From Streptomyces sp. P3 (GTDB lineage Bacteria > Actinomycetota > Actinomycetes > Streptomycetales > Streptomycetaceae): a stretch of DNA of 64,000 bases. Location of the stretch: assembly GCA_016893485.2 (NCBI GenBank), contig JAFEKX020000001.1, positions 8,139,501-8,203,500 on the forward strand, given 5' to 3'. The stretch's first letter is position 1. Each line of letters starts with the position of its first letter. The notes beneath the pieces are model-generated. The model saw nothing but the letters and a program-made list of their open reading frames with translations, was not told where the DNA came from and made no database searches. Positions 21,131 through 30,051 of this stretch are shown piece after piece. The position numbers and the translations under genes are program-made.

Positions 21131-21883
21131 CAGCTGCTCACCGTCCGCCGCTCGATCCGCTTGTCGGCGGCCTGCTCGGGGTGAGGGCCACCACCCGCTG
21201 CACGAAGATCCCGGGCAGGTGCACCGCGTCCGGGTCGATGGCACCGGGCTCGACCAGCTCCTCCACCTCGGCGATCGTCACCTTGCCCGCCATCGCCGCG
21301 AGGGGGTTGAAGTTCCAGGTGGACTTGTTGAAGACGAGGTTGCCGTGCCGGTCGCCCTTCGCGGCGCGGACCAGGGCGAAGTCGGTGCGGATCCCGCGCT
21401 CCAGGACGTACTCGGTGCCGTCGAACTCCCGCACCTCCTTCGCCGGGGAGGCGAGCGTGACGCCGCCCGAGCCGTCGTAGCGCCAGGGCAGTCCGCCCTC
21501 GGCGACCTGGGTGCCGACACCGGCGGGGGTGTAGAAGGCGGGGATGCCCGCGCCGCCCGCGCGTAGGCGCTCGGCGAGGGTGCCCTGGGGATCATCTCGA
21601 CCTCCAGCTCCCCGGCGAGGTACTGGCGGGCGAACTCCTTGTTGGCGCCGATGTAGGAGCCGGTCACCCGCGCGATGCGGCCCGCCGACAGCAGGACCGC
21701 GAGGCCGGACTCCATCGCCCCGCAGTTGTTGGAGACCACGCCGAGGCCGCCGACGCCGCGCTCGAAGAGGGCCTGGATCAGTACGTTCGGCACACCGCTC
21801 AGCCCGAAGCCGCCGACCGCGAGCGTCGCCCCGTCCGGCACATTGGCCACGGCCTCGTCGGCCGTGGCGACCACCTTGTCCAT
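21130..21883 (-). CDS. pcaI: 3-oxoadipate CoA-transferase subunit A, two frame breaks
   Basis: First gene of the pca operon. MDKVVATADEAVANVPDG is followed by the CoA-transferase I signature GGFGLSGVPNVLIQAL. Then come NNCGAMESGLAVLL and RVTGSYIGANKEFARQYLAG. Missing bases near 21575 and 21180 separate the middle (EFDGTEYVLERGIRTDFAL) and the end (QAADKRIERRTVSS) into other frames. ATG 21883 is divergent from pcaV with about 210 bases between. Confidence 0.9.
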
Positions 21884-21945
21884 CCGTGAAGCTCCGTCCC
21901 GTTCGAGCGCCCGGTCAGCAGATAGTCAGGGCACTGAGCATTTCG

Positions 21946-21961
21946 GTGAAGTTTCCTTCAC
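21946..21961. promoter_or_regulatory. Interrupted palindrome, candidate PcaV operator
   Basis: GTGAA-N6-TTCAC lies at 21946-21961, 63 bases upstream of the pcaI start and 133 bases before pcaV, in the only intergenic space between them. The symmetry and position suit a MarR dimer, and S. coelicolor PcaV is known to bind the pcaI-pcaV spacer. The exact site is my inference. Confidence 0.4.
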
Positions 21962-22093
21962 GCTGTCACTGCGGGGGCTCGCCGTCAAGAGCTGGGAGAA
22001 GTGCCGGTCCAGGCTGGTGCAGAAGACTGGACTCGGTCCCGGAGGCTCCGGGTATCGTTCAGTGCACAGATGAATTCGACGTCGGGAGGGCAC

Positions 22094-22559
22094 ATGGCCG
22101 CGGTGGACCTCACCACCCACCCCGGGCACCTCGCCCGGCGGCTTCAGCAGGCGCACTATCTGCTGTGGAACACGATGGTCTCCGAGGAGATCACCTCCCC
22201 GCAGTTCGCGGTGCTCAACGCGCTCGCCGACGAACCGGGGCTCGATCAGCGGACGGTGGGGAGCGGGTGGGGGCTCGACCGGTCGACCATCGCGGAGGTG
22301 GTCAGCCGGCTGAGTGGGCGGGGGCTGCTCGACAAGGTGCGGGATGCGCAGGACGGGCGGCGGTTTCTGCTGCGGCTCACGGGGACGGTACGAGGGTTCA
22401 TCGGAAGCTGGTCGTGCGTACGGCTCGGATGAATCAGGTGTTCTTGGCGCCGCTCTCCGCTGATGAGCAGGGGTTTTCTTCGATCTCATCCAGCGGGTGT
22501 CGGATGCGGCTGAGGGGCTCCGGAATCCTGGGAGCCCCTTGCCGCGCAGCGGTAGGTGA
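22094..22559 (+). CDS. pcaV: MarR-family protocatechuate-responsive repressor PcaV, two frame breaks
   Basis: About 155 residues, the size of S. coelicolor PcaV. The winged helix includes SPQFAVLNALADEPGLDQRT and LDRSTIAEVVSRLSGRGLLD, with the wing DAQDGRRFLLRL. Arg15 (in HLARRLQQAHYLLW) is conserved; that arginine is reported to be needed for protocatechuate binding in PcaV. Missing bases near 22385 and 22470 lead through KLVVRTARMNQVFLAPLSAD and FFDLIQRVSDAAEGL to TGA 22557-22559. Divergent from pcaI, as in the known pca loci. It should release the operon on protocatechuate. Confidence 0.88.
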
Positions 22560-22586
22560 GTGGGCCGTCTTTTTCGTTGCGGTCGG

Positions 22587-22626
22587 TGGGGGCTGGTCGC
22601 GCAGTTCCCGGCCCTTCCGGGCGCTT
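22587..22626. repeat. Streptomyces intergenic inverted repeat, partial copy 2
   Basis: GGGGGCTGGTCGCGCAGTTC at 22588-22607 is the left arm seen at 60131. Here it is followed by a short CCCGG-CCCTT-CCGGG hairpin instead of the full right arm. It lies between the convergent ends of pcaV and the DUF3048 gene. Confidence 0.6.
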
Positions 22627-22640
22627 CCATCCCGCGTGTG

Positions 22641-23640
22641 TCACGACTTCGCGAAGATCACCCAGACCTGGCCCTGTGCGAAGTTCATGGGCTTGCCGTC
22701 CGGGGTCGTGAACCGGGTTCCGTCCGTGGCCTTCGGGCGATTCCAGTCCACGGTGTAGGTGCGGCCGTCCCGTAGGACGTCTGCCTTTCCGGAGCCGACG
22801 GTCACCGTGTACGGCGTGTTGTTGCCGAGGACGTCGTGGTAGGCGGACTTGCGGATCTTGACGTACTGGACGACGACCGTCGCCGGGGCGAGCCGCTTGC
22901 CGTCGGTCGTCACGGTGGGGGAGCCGTCCTCGGTCACCAGCCAGCGGTGCTTGTCCCCGGACCAGGTGAAGGTGAAGCGGGCCGACGGGTAGCGGACGGT
23001 GCGGGAGGCGGTGGGCTTGCCGCCCGCGGGGGCCGTGCCGTAGACGAAGCCGGTCGTGAGGGCAGCCGCGCCGGGGGCGGAGGGCATGAGCTGCTTGGGG
23101 TGCAGGTAGAGGTTGTGCGGGGCGGGCTTGTCGCCGCCCCGGTAGTAGGCGCGGCCCGCCTCGTCGGGCGACGCGGACCGCAGCGGGGCCTTGTCGATCA
23201 GCGGCAGGAGCTTGTGCTGCGCGCCGGAGAAGGCGAGCGTGGGGTCGTTGAACTGGCGCAGCAGCTCCAGGTCGGAGACGCGGGCACTGCGCACCGGCCC
23301 GACGGACTGCGGGAACTTGGTGGCGAACACCGCCATCAGCCTGCTCAGGCCGCCCTCGACCTGCTCCGCGTAGACGATGTCCGCCGCGTCGAGACCCGTC
23401 TGGGGGCGGGCCGCGGGCACGTTGTCGATCTTCACCGCGAGCACCGGGCCGGCGGCGGGAGCGGTCGTGCCGCTGGCGCTCGGGCTCTGTGCCGGGGTCT
23501 GGCTCGGTGTGCGCCCGCGCCCGTCGTCGGCGGACCCGCCGTGATGTGCCGTGCAGCCCACGGCCAGGGGAGGCCGTCATCGTGGCGGCCAGCAGCGCCG
23601 CTCTCTTCGCGCCGCGCCGCCGGGGTGCTCTCTGTCCCAT
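22641..23640 (-). CDS. DUF3048 (YerB-like) secreted lipoprotein, one frame break
   Basis: Start ATG 23640, MGQRAPRRRGAKRAALLAAT. Two bases appear lost near 23570, restoring the lipobox LAVGC at the end of a lipoprotein signal peptide. The DUF3048 body contains AVKIDNVPAARPQTGLDAAD, then DIVYAEQVEGGLSRLMAVF, then GPVRSARVSDLELLRQF. The ending is KPMNFAQGQVWVIFAKS. DUF3048 proteins resemble Bacillus YerB and have no settled function. It is probably anchored outside the membrane. Confidence 0.82.
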
Positions 23641-23767
23641 GCCCACCGTTGCCACCAAGTCTGTGTTTTCGATTGTGCGCTTATCGGTTCATTGGTGGCC
23701 TTACCCGCTTGGTTGTGATTGTGCGCGCCGATTGCGCCGATCGGCCCACTACAAGATGCGGAAGGGG

Positions 23768-24847
23768 TCAGTCCGGCGGATCCTGCGCGCCCAGGATCTC
23801 CCCGAGGTCGTAGCGGACGGGCTCCTCCAGTTGTGCGTATGTGCAGCTCTCGGGCGTGCGGTCCGGGCGCCAGCGACGGAAGCGGGCCGTGTGCCGGAAG
23901 CGCGCGCCGTTCTCCATGTGCTCGTACGCCACCTCGGCCACCCGCTCCGGCCGCAGCGGGATCCACGAGAGGTCCTTCTTGCCCGACCAGCGGCTCGGCG
24001 CCCCCGGCAACCGGGCCGACTCGTGCGCGGCCTCCTCCGCCCAGGCCGCCCAGGGATGCCCCGCCGTGTCGTCCATGCGGAGCGGCGCCAGCTCCTCGAT
24101 CAGCTCGGCCCGCCGTTTCATGGTGAAGGAGGCGGCCACGCCCACGTGCTGCAGGGCGCCCTGATCGTCGTAGAGGCCGAGAAGCAGTGAACCCACGACC
24201 GGGCCGCTCTTGTGGAGGCGGTAGCCGGCGACGACGACGTCCGCGGTCCGCTCGTGCTTGATCTTGAACATGGCGCGCTCGTCCTGGCGATAGCCCAGAG
24301 TCGGCGGCTTGGCCACGACACCGTCGAGCCCGGCGCCCTCGTACTGCTCGAACCAGCGTTGCGCCACCTCGATGTCGGTGGTCGCGGGTGCCAGATGTAC
24401 GGGCGCGGTCACGCCGGACAGCGCCCGCTCGAGGAGTGCCCGTCGGTCGCCGAGCGGCACGTCGAGCAGCGACTCGTCGGCCAGGGCCAGCAGGTCGAAG
24501 GCGACGAAGGAGGCCGGGGTCCGCTCGGCCAGCGTCCGCACCCGCGAGTCGGCCGGGTGGATGCGCTCGGTCAGCGCGTCGAAGTCGAGCCGCCCCTCCC
24601 GCGCGATCACGATCTCCCCGTCCAGCACACAGCGTTCCGGGACCCGCTCCTTCAGCGCCGCCACCAGCTCGGGAAAATACCTGGTCAGCGGCTTTCCGGT
24701 ACGGCTGCCCAGCTCGACCTCTCCGCCGTCGCGGAACACGATCGCCCGGAAGCCGTCCCACTTCGCCTCGTAGTGCATGCCCGGCGGAATCCTCGCGACC
24801 GACTTGGCGAGCATGGGCTTCACGGGTGGCATCACCGGCAGATCCAT
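23768..24847 (-). CDS. ATP-dependent DNA ligase (LigC/LigD ligase-domain type), intact
   Basis: A 359-residue ATP-dependent ligase. The nucleotidyl-accepting lysine is K29 in YEAKWDGFRA, followed by ERCVLDGEIVI (motif III), AGLDGVVAKP (motif IV) and ERAMFKIKHERTADVVVAGY (motifs V and following). The OB-fold half ends with RHTARFRRWRPDRTPESCTY. Such ligases act in Ku-dependent end joining or excision repair in actinobacteria. It is divergent from the LigD-type polymerase gene with a 75-base gap. No Ku gene is in the window. Confidence 0.9.
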   Translation of the reverse strand: MDLPVMPPVKPMLAKSVARIPPGMHYEAKWDGFRAIVFRDGGEVELGSRTGKPLTRYFPELVAALKERVPERCVLDGEIVIAREGRLDFDALTERIHPADSRVRTLAERTPASFVAFDLLALADESLLDVPLGDRRALLERALSGVTAPVHLAPATTDIEVAQRWFEQYEGAGLDGVVAKPPTLGYRQDERAMFKIKHERTADVVVAGYRLHKSGPVVGSLLLGLYDDQGALQHVGVAASFTMKRRAELIEELAPLRMDDTAGHPWAAWAEEAAHESARLPGAPSRWSGKKDLSWIPLRPERVAEVAYEHMENGARFRHTARFRRWRPDRTPESCTYAQLEEPVRYDLGEILGAQDPPD

Positions 24848-24922
24848 GGTTCCGATTCTGCTCCCGTACGTCGCTCGCCGCCCGGTATGCGATGTCCGTG
24901 CGTCGGGCCTACGGTGTCTCGC

Positions 24923-26026
24923 ATGGGCGAAGCGGTGGAACTGGAGGCGGGCGGCCGGACCTTACGGCTGTCCAGTCCCGGCAAGATCTTCTTCCCGGAG
25001 CGGGGCTTCACCAAGCTGGACCTCGCCCGGTACTACATCGCGGTCGGCCCTGGGATCCTCCGGGCACTGCGCGACCGCCCCACCACCCTGGAGCGCTACC
25101 CGGACGGGGTGGAGGGCGAGAACTTCTTCCAGAAGCGGGCGCCCAAGAACATGCCCGACTGGATCCCGACCGCCCACATCACCTTCCCCAGCGGACGCAG
25201 CGCCGACGAGATGTGCCCCACCGAAGAGGCCGCCGTCCTGTGGGCCGCCCAGTACGGCACGCTCACCTTCCACCCCTGGCCGGTACGCCGCGACGACGTC
25301 GACAGCCCCGACGAACTCCGCATCGACCTGGACCCGCAGCCCGGCACCGACTACGACGACGCGGTCCGCGCCGCCCACGAACTGCGCGCCGTACTCGACG
25401 AGTTCGGCGGTCTGAAGGGCTTCCCCAAGACCTCCGGCGGACGCGGCCTGCACGTCTTCGTACCGATCGAACCGCGCTGGACCTTCACCCAGGTCCGCCG
25501 CGCGGCCATCGCGGTCGGCCGCGAACTGGCCCGCCGCATGCCCGACCAGGTCACGGTCAAGTGGTGGAAGGAAGAACGCGGCGAACGCATCTTCGTCGAC
25601 TACAACCAGACCGCGCGCGACCGCACCATCGCCTCCGCCTACTCCGTACGACCCCGCCCGCACGCCCCCGTCTCGGCCCCCTCCGCTGGGACGAGGTCGG
25701 CACCGCGCACCCCGCGACTTCGACCTCGCGACGATGCCGGCGCGTTTCGCCGAACTCGGCGACGTGCACGCGGACATGGACGACCACCGCTACTCCCTGG
25801 ACGCCCTCCTCGAACTCGCCCGCCGGGACGAACACGACCACGGGCTGGGGGATCTGCCGTATCCACCCGAGTATCCGAAGATGCCGGGGAGCCGAAGCGG
25901 GTGCAGCCGAGCAGGGCGAAGAAGGGGAGTGGGGCGGGGGCCGATGCCGGTTCTGGTCCCAGCTCTGACTCCGGGTCCGCGTCCGGCACCGGTGCCGCCT
26001 CCGACTCCGCCCCTGACGGATCATGA
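24923..26026 (+). CDS. LigD-type DNA polymerase/primase domain protein, several frame breaks
   Basis: Archaeo-eukaryotic-primase fold polymerase of the non-homologous end joining family. ATG 24923, MGEAVELEAGGRTLRLSSPG. The metal-binding acidic motif is in DELRIDLDPQPGTDY. FPKTSGGRGLHVFVPI and VDYNQTARDRTIASAYSVRP are the other family blocks. Frame changes near 25675, 25720 and 25890 join these to FDLATMPARFAELGDVHADM and a low-complexity Ser/Ala/Gly tail. It is freestanding, without the ligase or nuclease domain; the ligase sits on the divergent strand, as in Streptomyces rather than Mycobacterium. Confidence 0.85.
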   Translation: MGEAVELEAGGRTLRLSSPGKIFFPERGFTKLDLARYYIAVGPGILRALRDRPTTLERYPDGVEGENFFQKRAPKNMPDWIPTAHITFPSGRSADEMCPTEEAAVLWAAQYGTLTFHPWPVRRDDVDSPDELRIDLDPQPGTDYDDAVRAAHELRAVLDEFGGLKGFPKTSGGRGLHVFVPIEPRWTFTQVRRAAIAVGRELARRMPDQVTVKWWKEERGERIFVDYNQTARDRTIASAYSVRPRPHAPVSAPSAGTRSAPRTPRLRPRDDAGAFRRTRRRARGHGRPPLLPGRPPRTRPPGRTRPRAGGSAVSTRVSEDAGEPKRVQPSRAKKGSGAGADAGSGPSSDSGSASGTGAASDSAPDGS

Positions 26027-26030
26027 GCGT

Positions 26031-26960
26031 ATGACTCGCCTGCTGACCCGGAGCGATCTCGGATCGCTGTTGGAGCCCTCGGCCTGCCTCGCCGCGTTGC
26101 GCGCCGGGTTTCTCGCGGTGGGGGCAGCGGCGGCAATCCCGGGCCAACGGGTGCGTACCGACCTGCCGTTCGACGGTACGGCGACCGCCCTGCTCCCGGG
26201 ACTGCTGCCCGGCATCGAGGCCTACACCGTGAAGGTCAACTCCAAGTTCCCCGGTGCGCGGCCCGCGTTGAAGGGCGTGCTGTGTCTGCACAGCGGTGCG
26301 GACGGGGAGTTGCTCGCTCTGCTGGACTCGGCGACGGTGACGGCGTGGCGTACGGGACTCGCGGCTGCGCTGGGCACGGATGCGCTCGCGAGGGCGGGGG
26401 AGGGCGCGGTGGTGGGGTGATCGGGGCGGGGGCGCAGGCCGAGTTGATGATGGTGGGGGCTGGGCGCGCTGCGGTCGTACGGTCAACTCGTCGTTCACGA
26501 CACCGACTTCGAGCGTGCCGGTGCGTTCGCCGTACGGCACGGCGGCCGGGTGCTCGGTTCGGCGAAGGAGATCGCCTCGGCCGCCGACATCGTCCTGCTG
26601 TCGACCTGGTCCCGCACGCCCCTGCTGTCCCTCGCGGACACCCGGCAGGGCCAGCACCTCACGAGCCTGGGCGCCGACGAACCGGGCAAGCGGGAACTCG
26701 CCCCCGATCTCCTCGACTCGGCGCTCGTGGTCGTCGACGACCGTCAACTGGTCGAGGCCGTCGGTGTGTTGGCCTCGACCGACATCGACACCACGCTCGG
26801 CGACGTGCTGCGCGGTGACCATCCGGGACGGGTCGACGCCGGGGCGTGTTCCGTCTACGCCCCCGTCGGAATGCCGTGGCAGGATCTGGCCCTCGCCTGG
26901 CTGGCGTACGAGCGGGCAGAGCGGGACGGGGTGGGGCGGCGGGTGGATCTGTTGGGGTGA
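26031..26960 (+). CDS. Ornithine cyclodeaminase / mu-crystallin family protein, two frame breaks
   Basis: NAD(P)-binding imine reductase/cyclodeaminase-like family. ATG 26031, five bases after the polymerase stop. GIEAYTVKVNSKFPGARPAL and SATVTAWRTGLAAALGTDAL precede the Rossmann motif VIGAGAQAEL. The frame changes near 26420 and 26460. The later part LGSAKEIASAADIVLLSTWS and SLGADEPGKRELAPDLLDSA is typical. About 308 residues. The substrate (ornithine, a keto acid, or an amine-derived imine) cannot be set from sequence. The close spacing suggests cotranscription with the polymerase, without functional meaning. Confidence 0.8.
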
Positions 26961-27029
26961 GGGACGGATGGGGCGACGGGTGTGTGAGTGTCGTGAAGTG
27001 AGTGGCGGGGGTGGTGGGGCGCCCGGTAC

Positions 27030-27043
27030 TGGGAGCGCTCTCA
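27030..27043. promoter_or_regulatory. CebR-like LacI operator
   Basis: TGGGAGCGCTCTCA at 27030-27043 differs by one base from the CebR consensus TGGGAGCGCTCCCA that controls cellulose and cello-oligosaccharide genes in Streptomyces. It is 56 bases upstream of the LacI start, so autoregulation is likely. The similarity is seen directly; the binding is inferred. Confidence 0.6.
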
Positions 27044-27098
27044 CCGTCCGGTTCGGCCGCGGCTATCCTGATCCGCATCATCGAGGAGGGGTCCAGAC

Positions 27099-28145
27099 GT
27101 GACCGAGACAGCGCCGCGTCCCACGCTGGAGGCCGTGGCCGCGCGGGCGGGGGTGTCGCGGGCCACCGTTTCGCGCGTGGTCAATGGCGGGGACGGCGTG
27201 CGGGAATCACTCGTCGAGCGGGTCCGGCAGGCGGTGGACGAACTCGGGTACGTCCCCAACCAGGCCGCCCGGAGCCTGGTGACGAGGCGGCACGACGCCA
27301 TCGCCGTGGTGATCGCGGAACCGGAGACCCGTGTCTTCGCGGACCCCTTCTTCGCCATGCAACTCCGGGGCATCAGCAAGGAGTTGACCGCCCACGACTC
27401 CCAGCTCGTGCTGCTCCTCACGGAAGGGCGGGACGACCACGCCCGGGTCGGCCGTTATCTCGCCGGCGGACATGTGGACGGCGCGCTCGTCTTCTCCCTG
27501 CACCTCGAGGACCCGCTGCCCGGGCTGATCCAACGGGCCGGTGTCCCCACGGTGTTCGGCGGCCGGCCCGGCTGGAGCGAGGGGACGCGGGCGTCCGGGC
27601 CCACGGTGTACGTCGACTGCGACAACCGGGGCGGCGCCCGCGAGGCGGTCCGGCATCTCGTCGGGCTCGGCCGCACCCGGATCGCGCACATCACTGGTGC
27701 GCTCGACCAGACGTCCGCGGTGGACCGGCTCGACGGGTTCCGGGACGTCATGGTCGACGTCGATCCGCGGCTGATCGTGGAGAGCGACTTCACCCCGGGT
27801 GGCGGTGAACGCGCGATGCGGGAACTGCTCGACAACTGCCCCGACGTGGACGCCGTGTTCGCCGCGAACGACCTCACCGCCTACGGCGCCATGAAGGTGC
27901 TGCGCGAGGAGGGGCTGCGGGTGCCGGAGGACGTGGCGGTGATCGGCTTCGACGACATGCTGCCGGTCGCCGAGCAGACCGAGCCCCCGCTCACGACCGT
28001 CCGCCAGGACATCGAGGAGATGGGCCGGCTGATGGCCCGCCTGTTGCTGCGCGGGCTTGACCGGCGAGGCTCCCATGACGGCGTCGGAGGGGCACCGTCG
28101 AGCGTGATCCTGCCGACGACGCTGGTTCGTCGGGAGTCGGCGTGA
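27099..28145 (+). CDS. LacI-family transcriptional regulator, CebR-like, intact
   Basis: 348 residues. The N-terminal LacI HTH is TLEAVAARAGVSRATVSRVV followed by the hinge helix ELGYVPNQAARSLVTRR. The periplasmic-binding-protein-like core includes GALVFSLHLEDPLPGLIQR, DAVFAANDLTAYGAMKVLRE and VAVIGFDDMLPVAEQTEPPL. GTG 27099 follows GAGGAGGGG. An operator-like box lies just upstream. The neighbours are not sugar genes, so the regulated sugar system is probably elsewhere on the chromosome. Likely effector is a sugar; which one is not evident. Confidence 0.87.
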   Translation: MTETAPRPTLEAVAARAGVSRATVSRVVNGGDGVRESLVERVRQAVDELGYVPNQAARSLVTRRHDAIAVVIAEPETRVFADPFFAMQLRGISKELTAHDSQLVLLLTEGRDDHARVGRYLAGGHVDGALVFSLHLEDPLPGLIQRAGVPTVFGGRPGWSEGTRASGPTVYVDCDNRGGAREAVRHLVGLGRTRIAHITGALDQTSAVDRLDGFRDVMVDVDPRLIVESDFTPGGGERAMRELLDNCPDVDAVFAANDLTAYGAMKVLREEGLRVPEDVAVIGFDDMLPVAEQTEPPLTTVRQDIEEMGRLMARLLLRGLDRRGSHDGVGGAPSSVILPTTLVRRESA

Positions 28146-28295
28146 GGGGTGGGCGGGGGTTTTCGGCGGCCGGGCGTTAGCGGGGCGGTAGGTGCGGTGT
28201 CCGCGCGGGGCCGTGTGTTTGCTGGAGGCGCGGGCGCGTGCATGCAGGGCCTTCGGGCGACCGGTGCCCAAGCCGGGGACGCGCCCGCACCGCCA

Positions 28296-28367
28296 CACGA
28301 GCCGTGTCCCGCGCTGCCGCACGAGCCGTGTCCCGCGCTGCCGCACGAGCCGTGTCCCGCGCTGCCC
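28296..28367. repeat. Three tandem copies of a 24-bp unit
   Basis: The unit CACGAGCCGTGTCCCGCGCT + GCCG repeats at 28296-28319, 28320-28343 and 28344-28367, the last with one final-base change. It lies in a 331-base gap (28146-28476) between the LacI and VOC genes where I see no credible gene: open frames on both strands are low-complexity Pro/Arg/Ala. In one frame the unit would read PHEPCPAL three times, but no start with a ribosome site supports it. Confidence 0.85.
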
Positions 28368-28476
28368 CTCGCACCGCCCCCGTCCAAGCCGACCCCCGCT
28401 CAGATCCCGGCCCCCGTGCGCCGCGTCCCACGCACCCCGCGCAGGACCCGGCACCCGTGCCGATCCCCATGCTCCG

Positions 28477-29272
28477 TCAGCCCTGAGGCGCCGCGCTCCT
28501 GATGACCGCGAAGCGCGCCCCGTGCGGGTCGGTGAGTTGGGCCATGCGACCGACGCCCTCCACGTCGGTGGCCGGCACCGTGACCGCGCCGCCCGACTCC
28601 TGGGCCTTCGTCACCGTCGCGTCGACGTCGGTGACCTCGAAGTACGCGAGCCAGCAGGCCCCGGACCTCGTGCCGTTCGGGTCGAAGTCGAGGGGGACGA
28701 TGCCGCCGAACATCGCGTCCTCACCGGCACCGGACGGGTTGATGCAGGTGTAGTCGACGCCCGCCATGGGGGCGGCCGAGGTCTCGAGGCCCAGCGAGGC
28801 GTTGTAGAACGCCGCCGCCGCGGCCACGTCCGGTGTGTACAGCTCGACCCAGGTCAGCGACCCGGGGTCGCCCGCGACGTCAACACCCTTGAGCTGTCCC
28901 GGCTGCCAGATGCCGAACGCCGCGCCCGCCGGGTCCCTGAGGATCGCCATGTGGCCCTGGCCCATCACGTCCATGGGCTGGAACAGGACCGCGCCGTGCG
29001 CCTGTTCCACCGTCTTGGCCGTGGCCTCCGCGTCCGGGCTCTGGAAGTACACGGTCCAGGCGGACGAGGTGTGCTCCCGCGGGCAGCGGCATGCCACCGG
29101 CGACCGTCCTGCCGTCGAGCTGGAAGAAGCCGTAGCCGCCGGCCTCGGGTCCCGCCGACTGGAACTGCCAGCCGAAGAGACCGCCGTAGAAGGAGATGGC
29201 GCTGTCGATGTCGGGGGAACCGACGTCCAGCCAGTTCGGAGCGCCGTTGACGAAACGGGTGGTGAGCATCAT
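28477..29272 (-). CDS. Two-domain VOC/glyoxalase-like protein, one frame break
   Basis: ATG 29270-29272 follows GGAGGGCA. Two vicinal-oxygen-chelate domains are present. The first has APNWLDVGSPDIDSAISFYG and GWQFQSAGPEAGGYGFFQLD. The second has GSLTWVELYTPDVAAAAAFY and ACWLAYFEVTDVDATVTKAQ, ending DPHGARFAVIRSA. The frame changes near 29085. Streptomyces homologues are often labelled hydroxylase or bleomycin-resistance-like, with little evidence. Metal ligands and substrate are not clear from sequence. Confidence 0.82.
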
Positions 29273-29556
29273 TGCCCTCCTGATTGAAGGGTCCCGTCGG
29301 GAAGGGCCCGTTCTCTGCAACCCCGAGTCTTGCACCGCCCACTGACAATCGCTGCCGGAGTGACGCAGCGGGTCGCGGATACGGCGCTGGTTACCCTCGG
29401 TGACCGCTGAAGTTCTCCCTGTTTTCATACCGGCTCCGCGCGCCGCCGTGCACGGGTGCGGGCGCGGGGCCATCATCGGGGCGGCCGGAGGCCTCGGAGC
29501 GTGGCGTTGATCCCGCGTTGATGGAACGTTTTTCGCGGGGCGGCACGATCCTGGCC

Positions 29557-29877
29557 ATGCACATCGACACGATCACCTCGCCCGACCTGGACTGGCAGCA
29601 GGAGGCGTTGTGCGCGCAGACCGGGGCGGACTTCTTCTTCCCCGAGCCCGGCAGCTCCGTCAGGGAGGCCAAGCGGATCTGCGGCATGTGCCCGATCCGC
29701 ACCGCCTGCCTGGAGTACGCCCTCGACAACGACGAACGCTTCGGAGTGTGGGGCGGCCTCTCCGAGAAGGAACGCCTGGAGATCCGCCGCGCCGGCTCCC
29801 CGCTGAACGAGGCCGTTTGTTCGGTGCGGTGTGCGCCGGGGCGTGCGGTTAGGATCCGGTGGCGCACCCGGGCGTAG
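29557..29877 (+). CDS. wblJ: WhiB-like iron-sulfur regulator (probably WblJ)
   Basis: Small Wbl transcription factor. The four cysteines that bind the 4Fe-4S cluster are in ALCAQTGADFFFPE, then RICGMCPIRTACLEYAL. The G(V/I)WGG turn is in DERFGVWGGLSEKERLEIRR. The open frame runs beyond the normal Wbl end (about RRAGS) into the tRNA gene at 29868, so a missing base probably hides the true stop. ATG 29557 has no strong ribosome site; ATG 29521 is an alternative. The symbol rests on remembered synteny (WblJ near LacI and VOC genes) and is tentative. Confidence 0.72.
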   Translation: MHIDTITSPDLDWQQEALCAQTGADFFFPEPGSSVREAKRICGMCPIRTACLEYALDNDERFGVWGGLSEKERLEIRRAGSPLNEAVCSVRCAPGRAVRIRWRTRA

Positions 29878-29939
29878 CGCAGAGGCAGACGCACGTCTTG
29901 CCAGGACGAGATACATCGGTTCGAATCCGATCCCCGGGC
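29868..29939 (+). tRNA. Atypical tRNA, anticodon GCC (Gly-like)
   Basis: TAGCGC-AGAGGCAG-ACGC gives the D arm. CGTC-TTGCCAG-GACG gives an anticodon loop with GCC at the normal place. ATCGG-TTCGAAT-CCGAT gives a perfect T arm. The acceptor CCGGGCG would pair perfectly with the 3' strand only if one G is inserted after 29932, and the anticodon stem has only four clear pairs. It is either a real tRNA with sequencing errors or a degenerate one. It overlaps the open WhiB frame by ten bases. Confidence 0.6.
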
Positions 29940-29949
29940 TGCGTTCGGG

Positions 29950-30023
29950 GGCCCTGTAGAGCAGAGGCAGACTCGCCGCCTTGTCAGGGCGGATACGCCG
30001 GTTCGAATCCGGCCGGGGCCCCA
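29950..30023 (+). tRNA. tRNA, anticodon GTC (Asp)
   Basis: The acceptor GGCCCTG pairs with CGGGGCC, including one G-T. The D arm is TAGAGC-AGAGGCAG-ACTC. The anticodon arm CCGCC-TTGTCAG-GGCGG is perfect, with GTC for aspartate. The T arm is GCCGG-TTCGAAT-CCGGC. The end reads CCA directly after the acceptor, so the discriminator base may be missing. It is ten bases after the preceding tRNA and 28 bases before the SDR gene. Confidence 0.75.
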
Positions 30024-30051
30024 TTTCATGGCACGGCCGGGGCGGGGAACG

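Noticed and set aside
27207..28454. Long minus-strand open frame across the LacI gene
   Set aside because: It is the shadow of the LacI gene plus the low-complexity repeat; no domain and no ribosome site.
28149..28502. Plus-strand 117-residue open frame containing the PHEPCPAL repeats
   Set aside because: Low-complexity Pro/Arg text, no ribosome site, and it runs into the end of the VOC gene on the other strand.
29518..29556. Upstream WhiB start MMERFSRGGTILA
   Set aside because: Not excluded, but the extra residues do not look like the family N-terminus and no ribosome site supports it.
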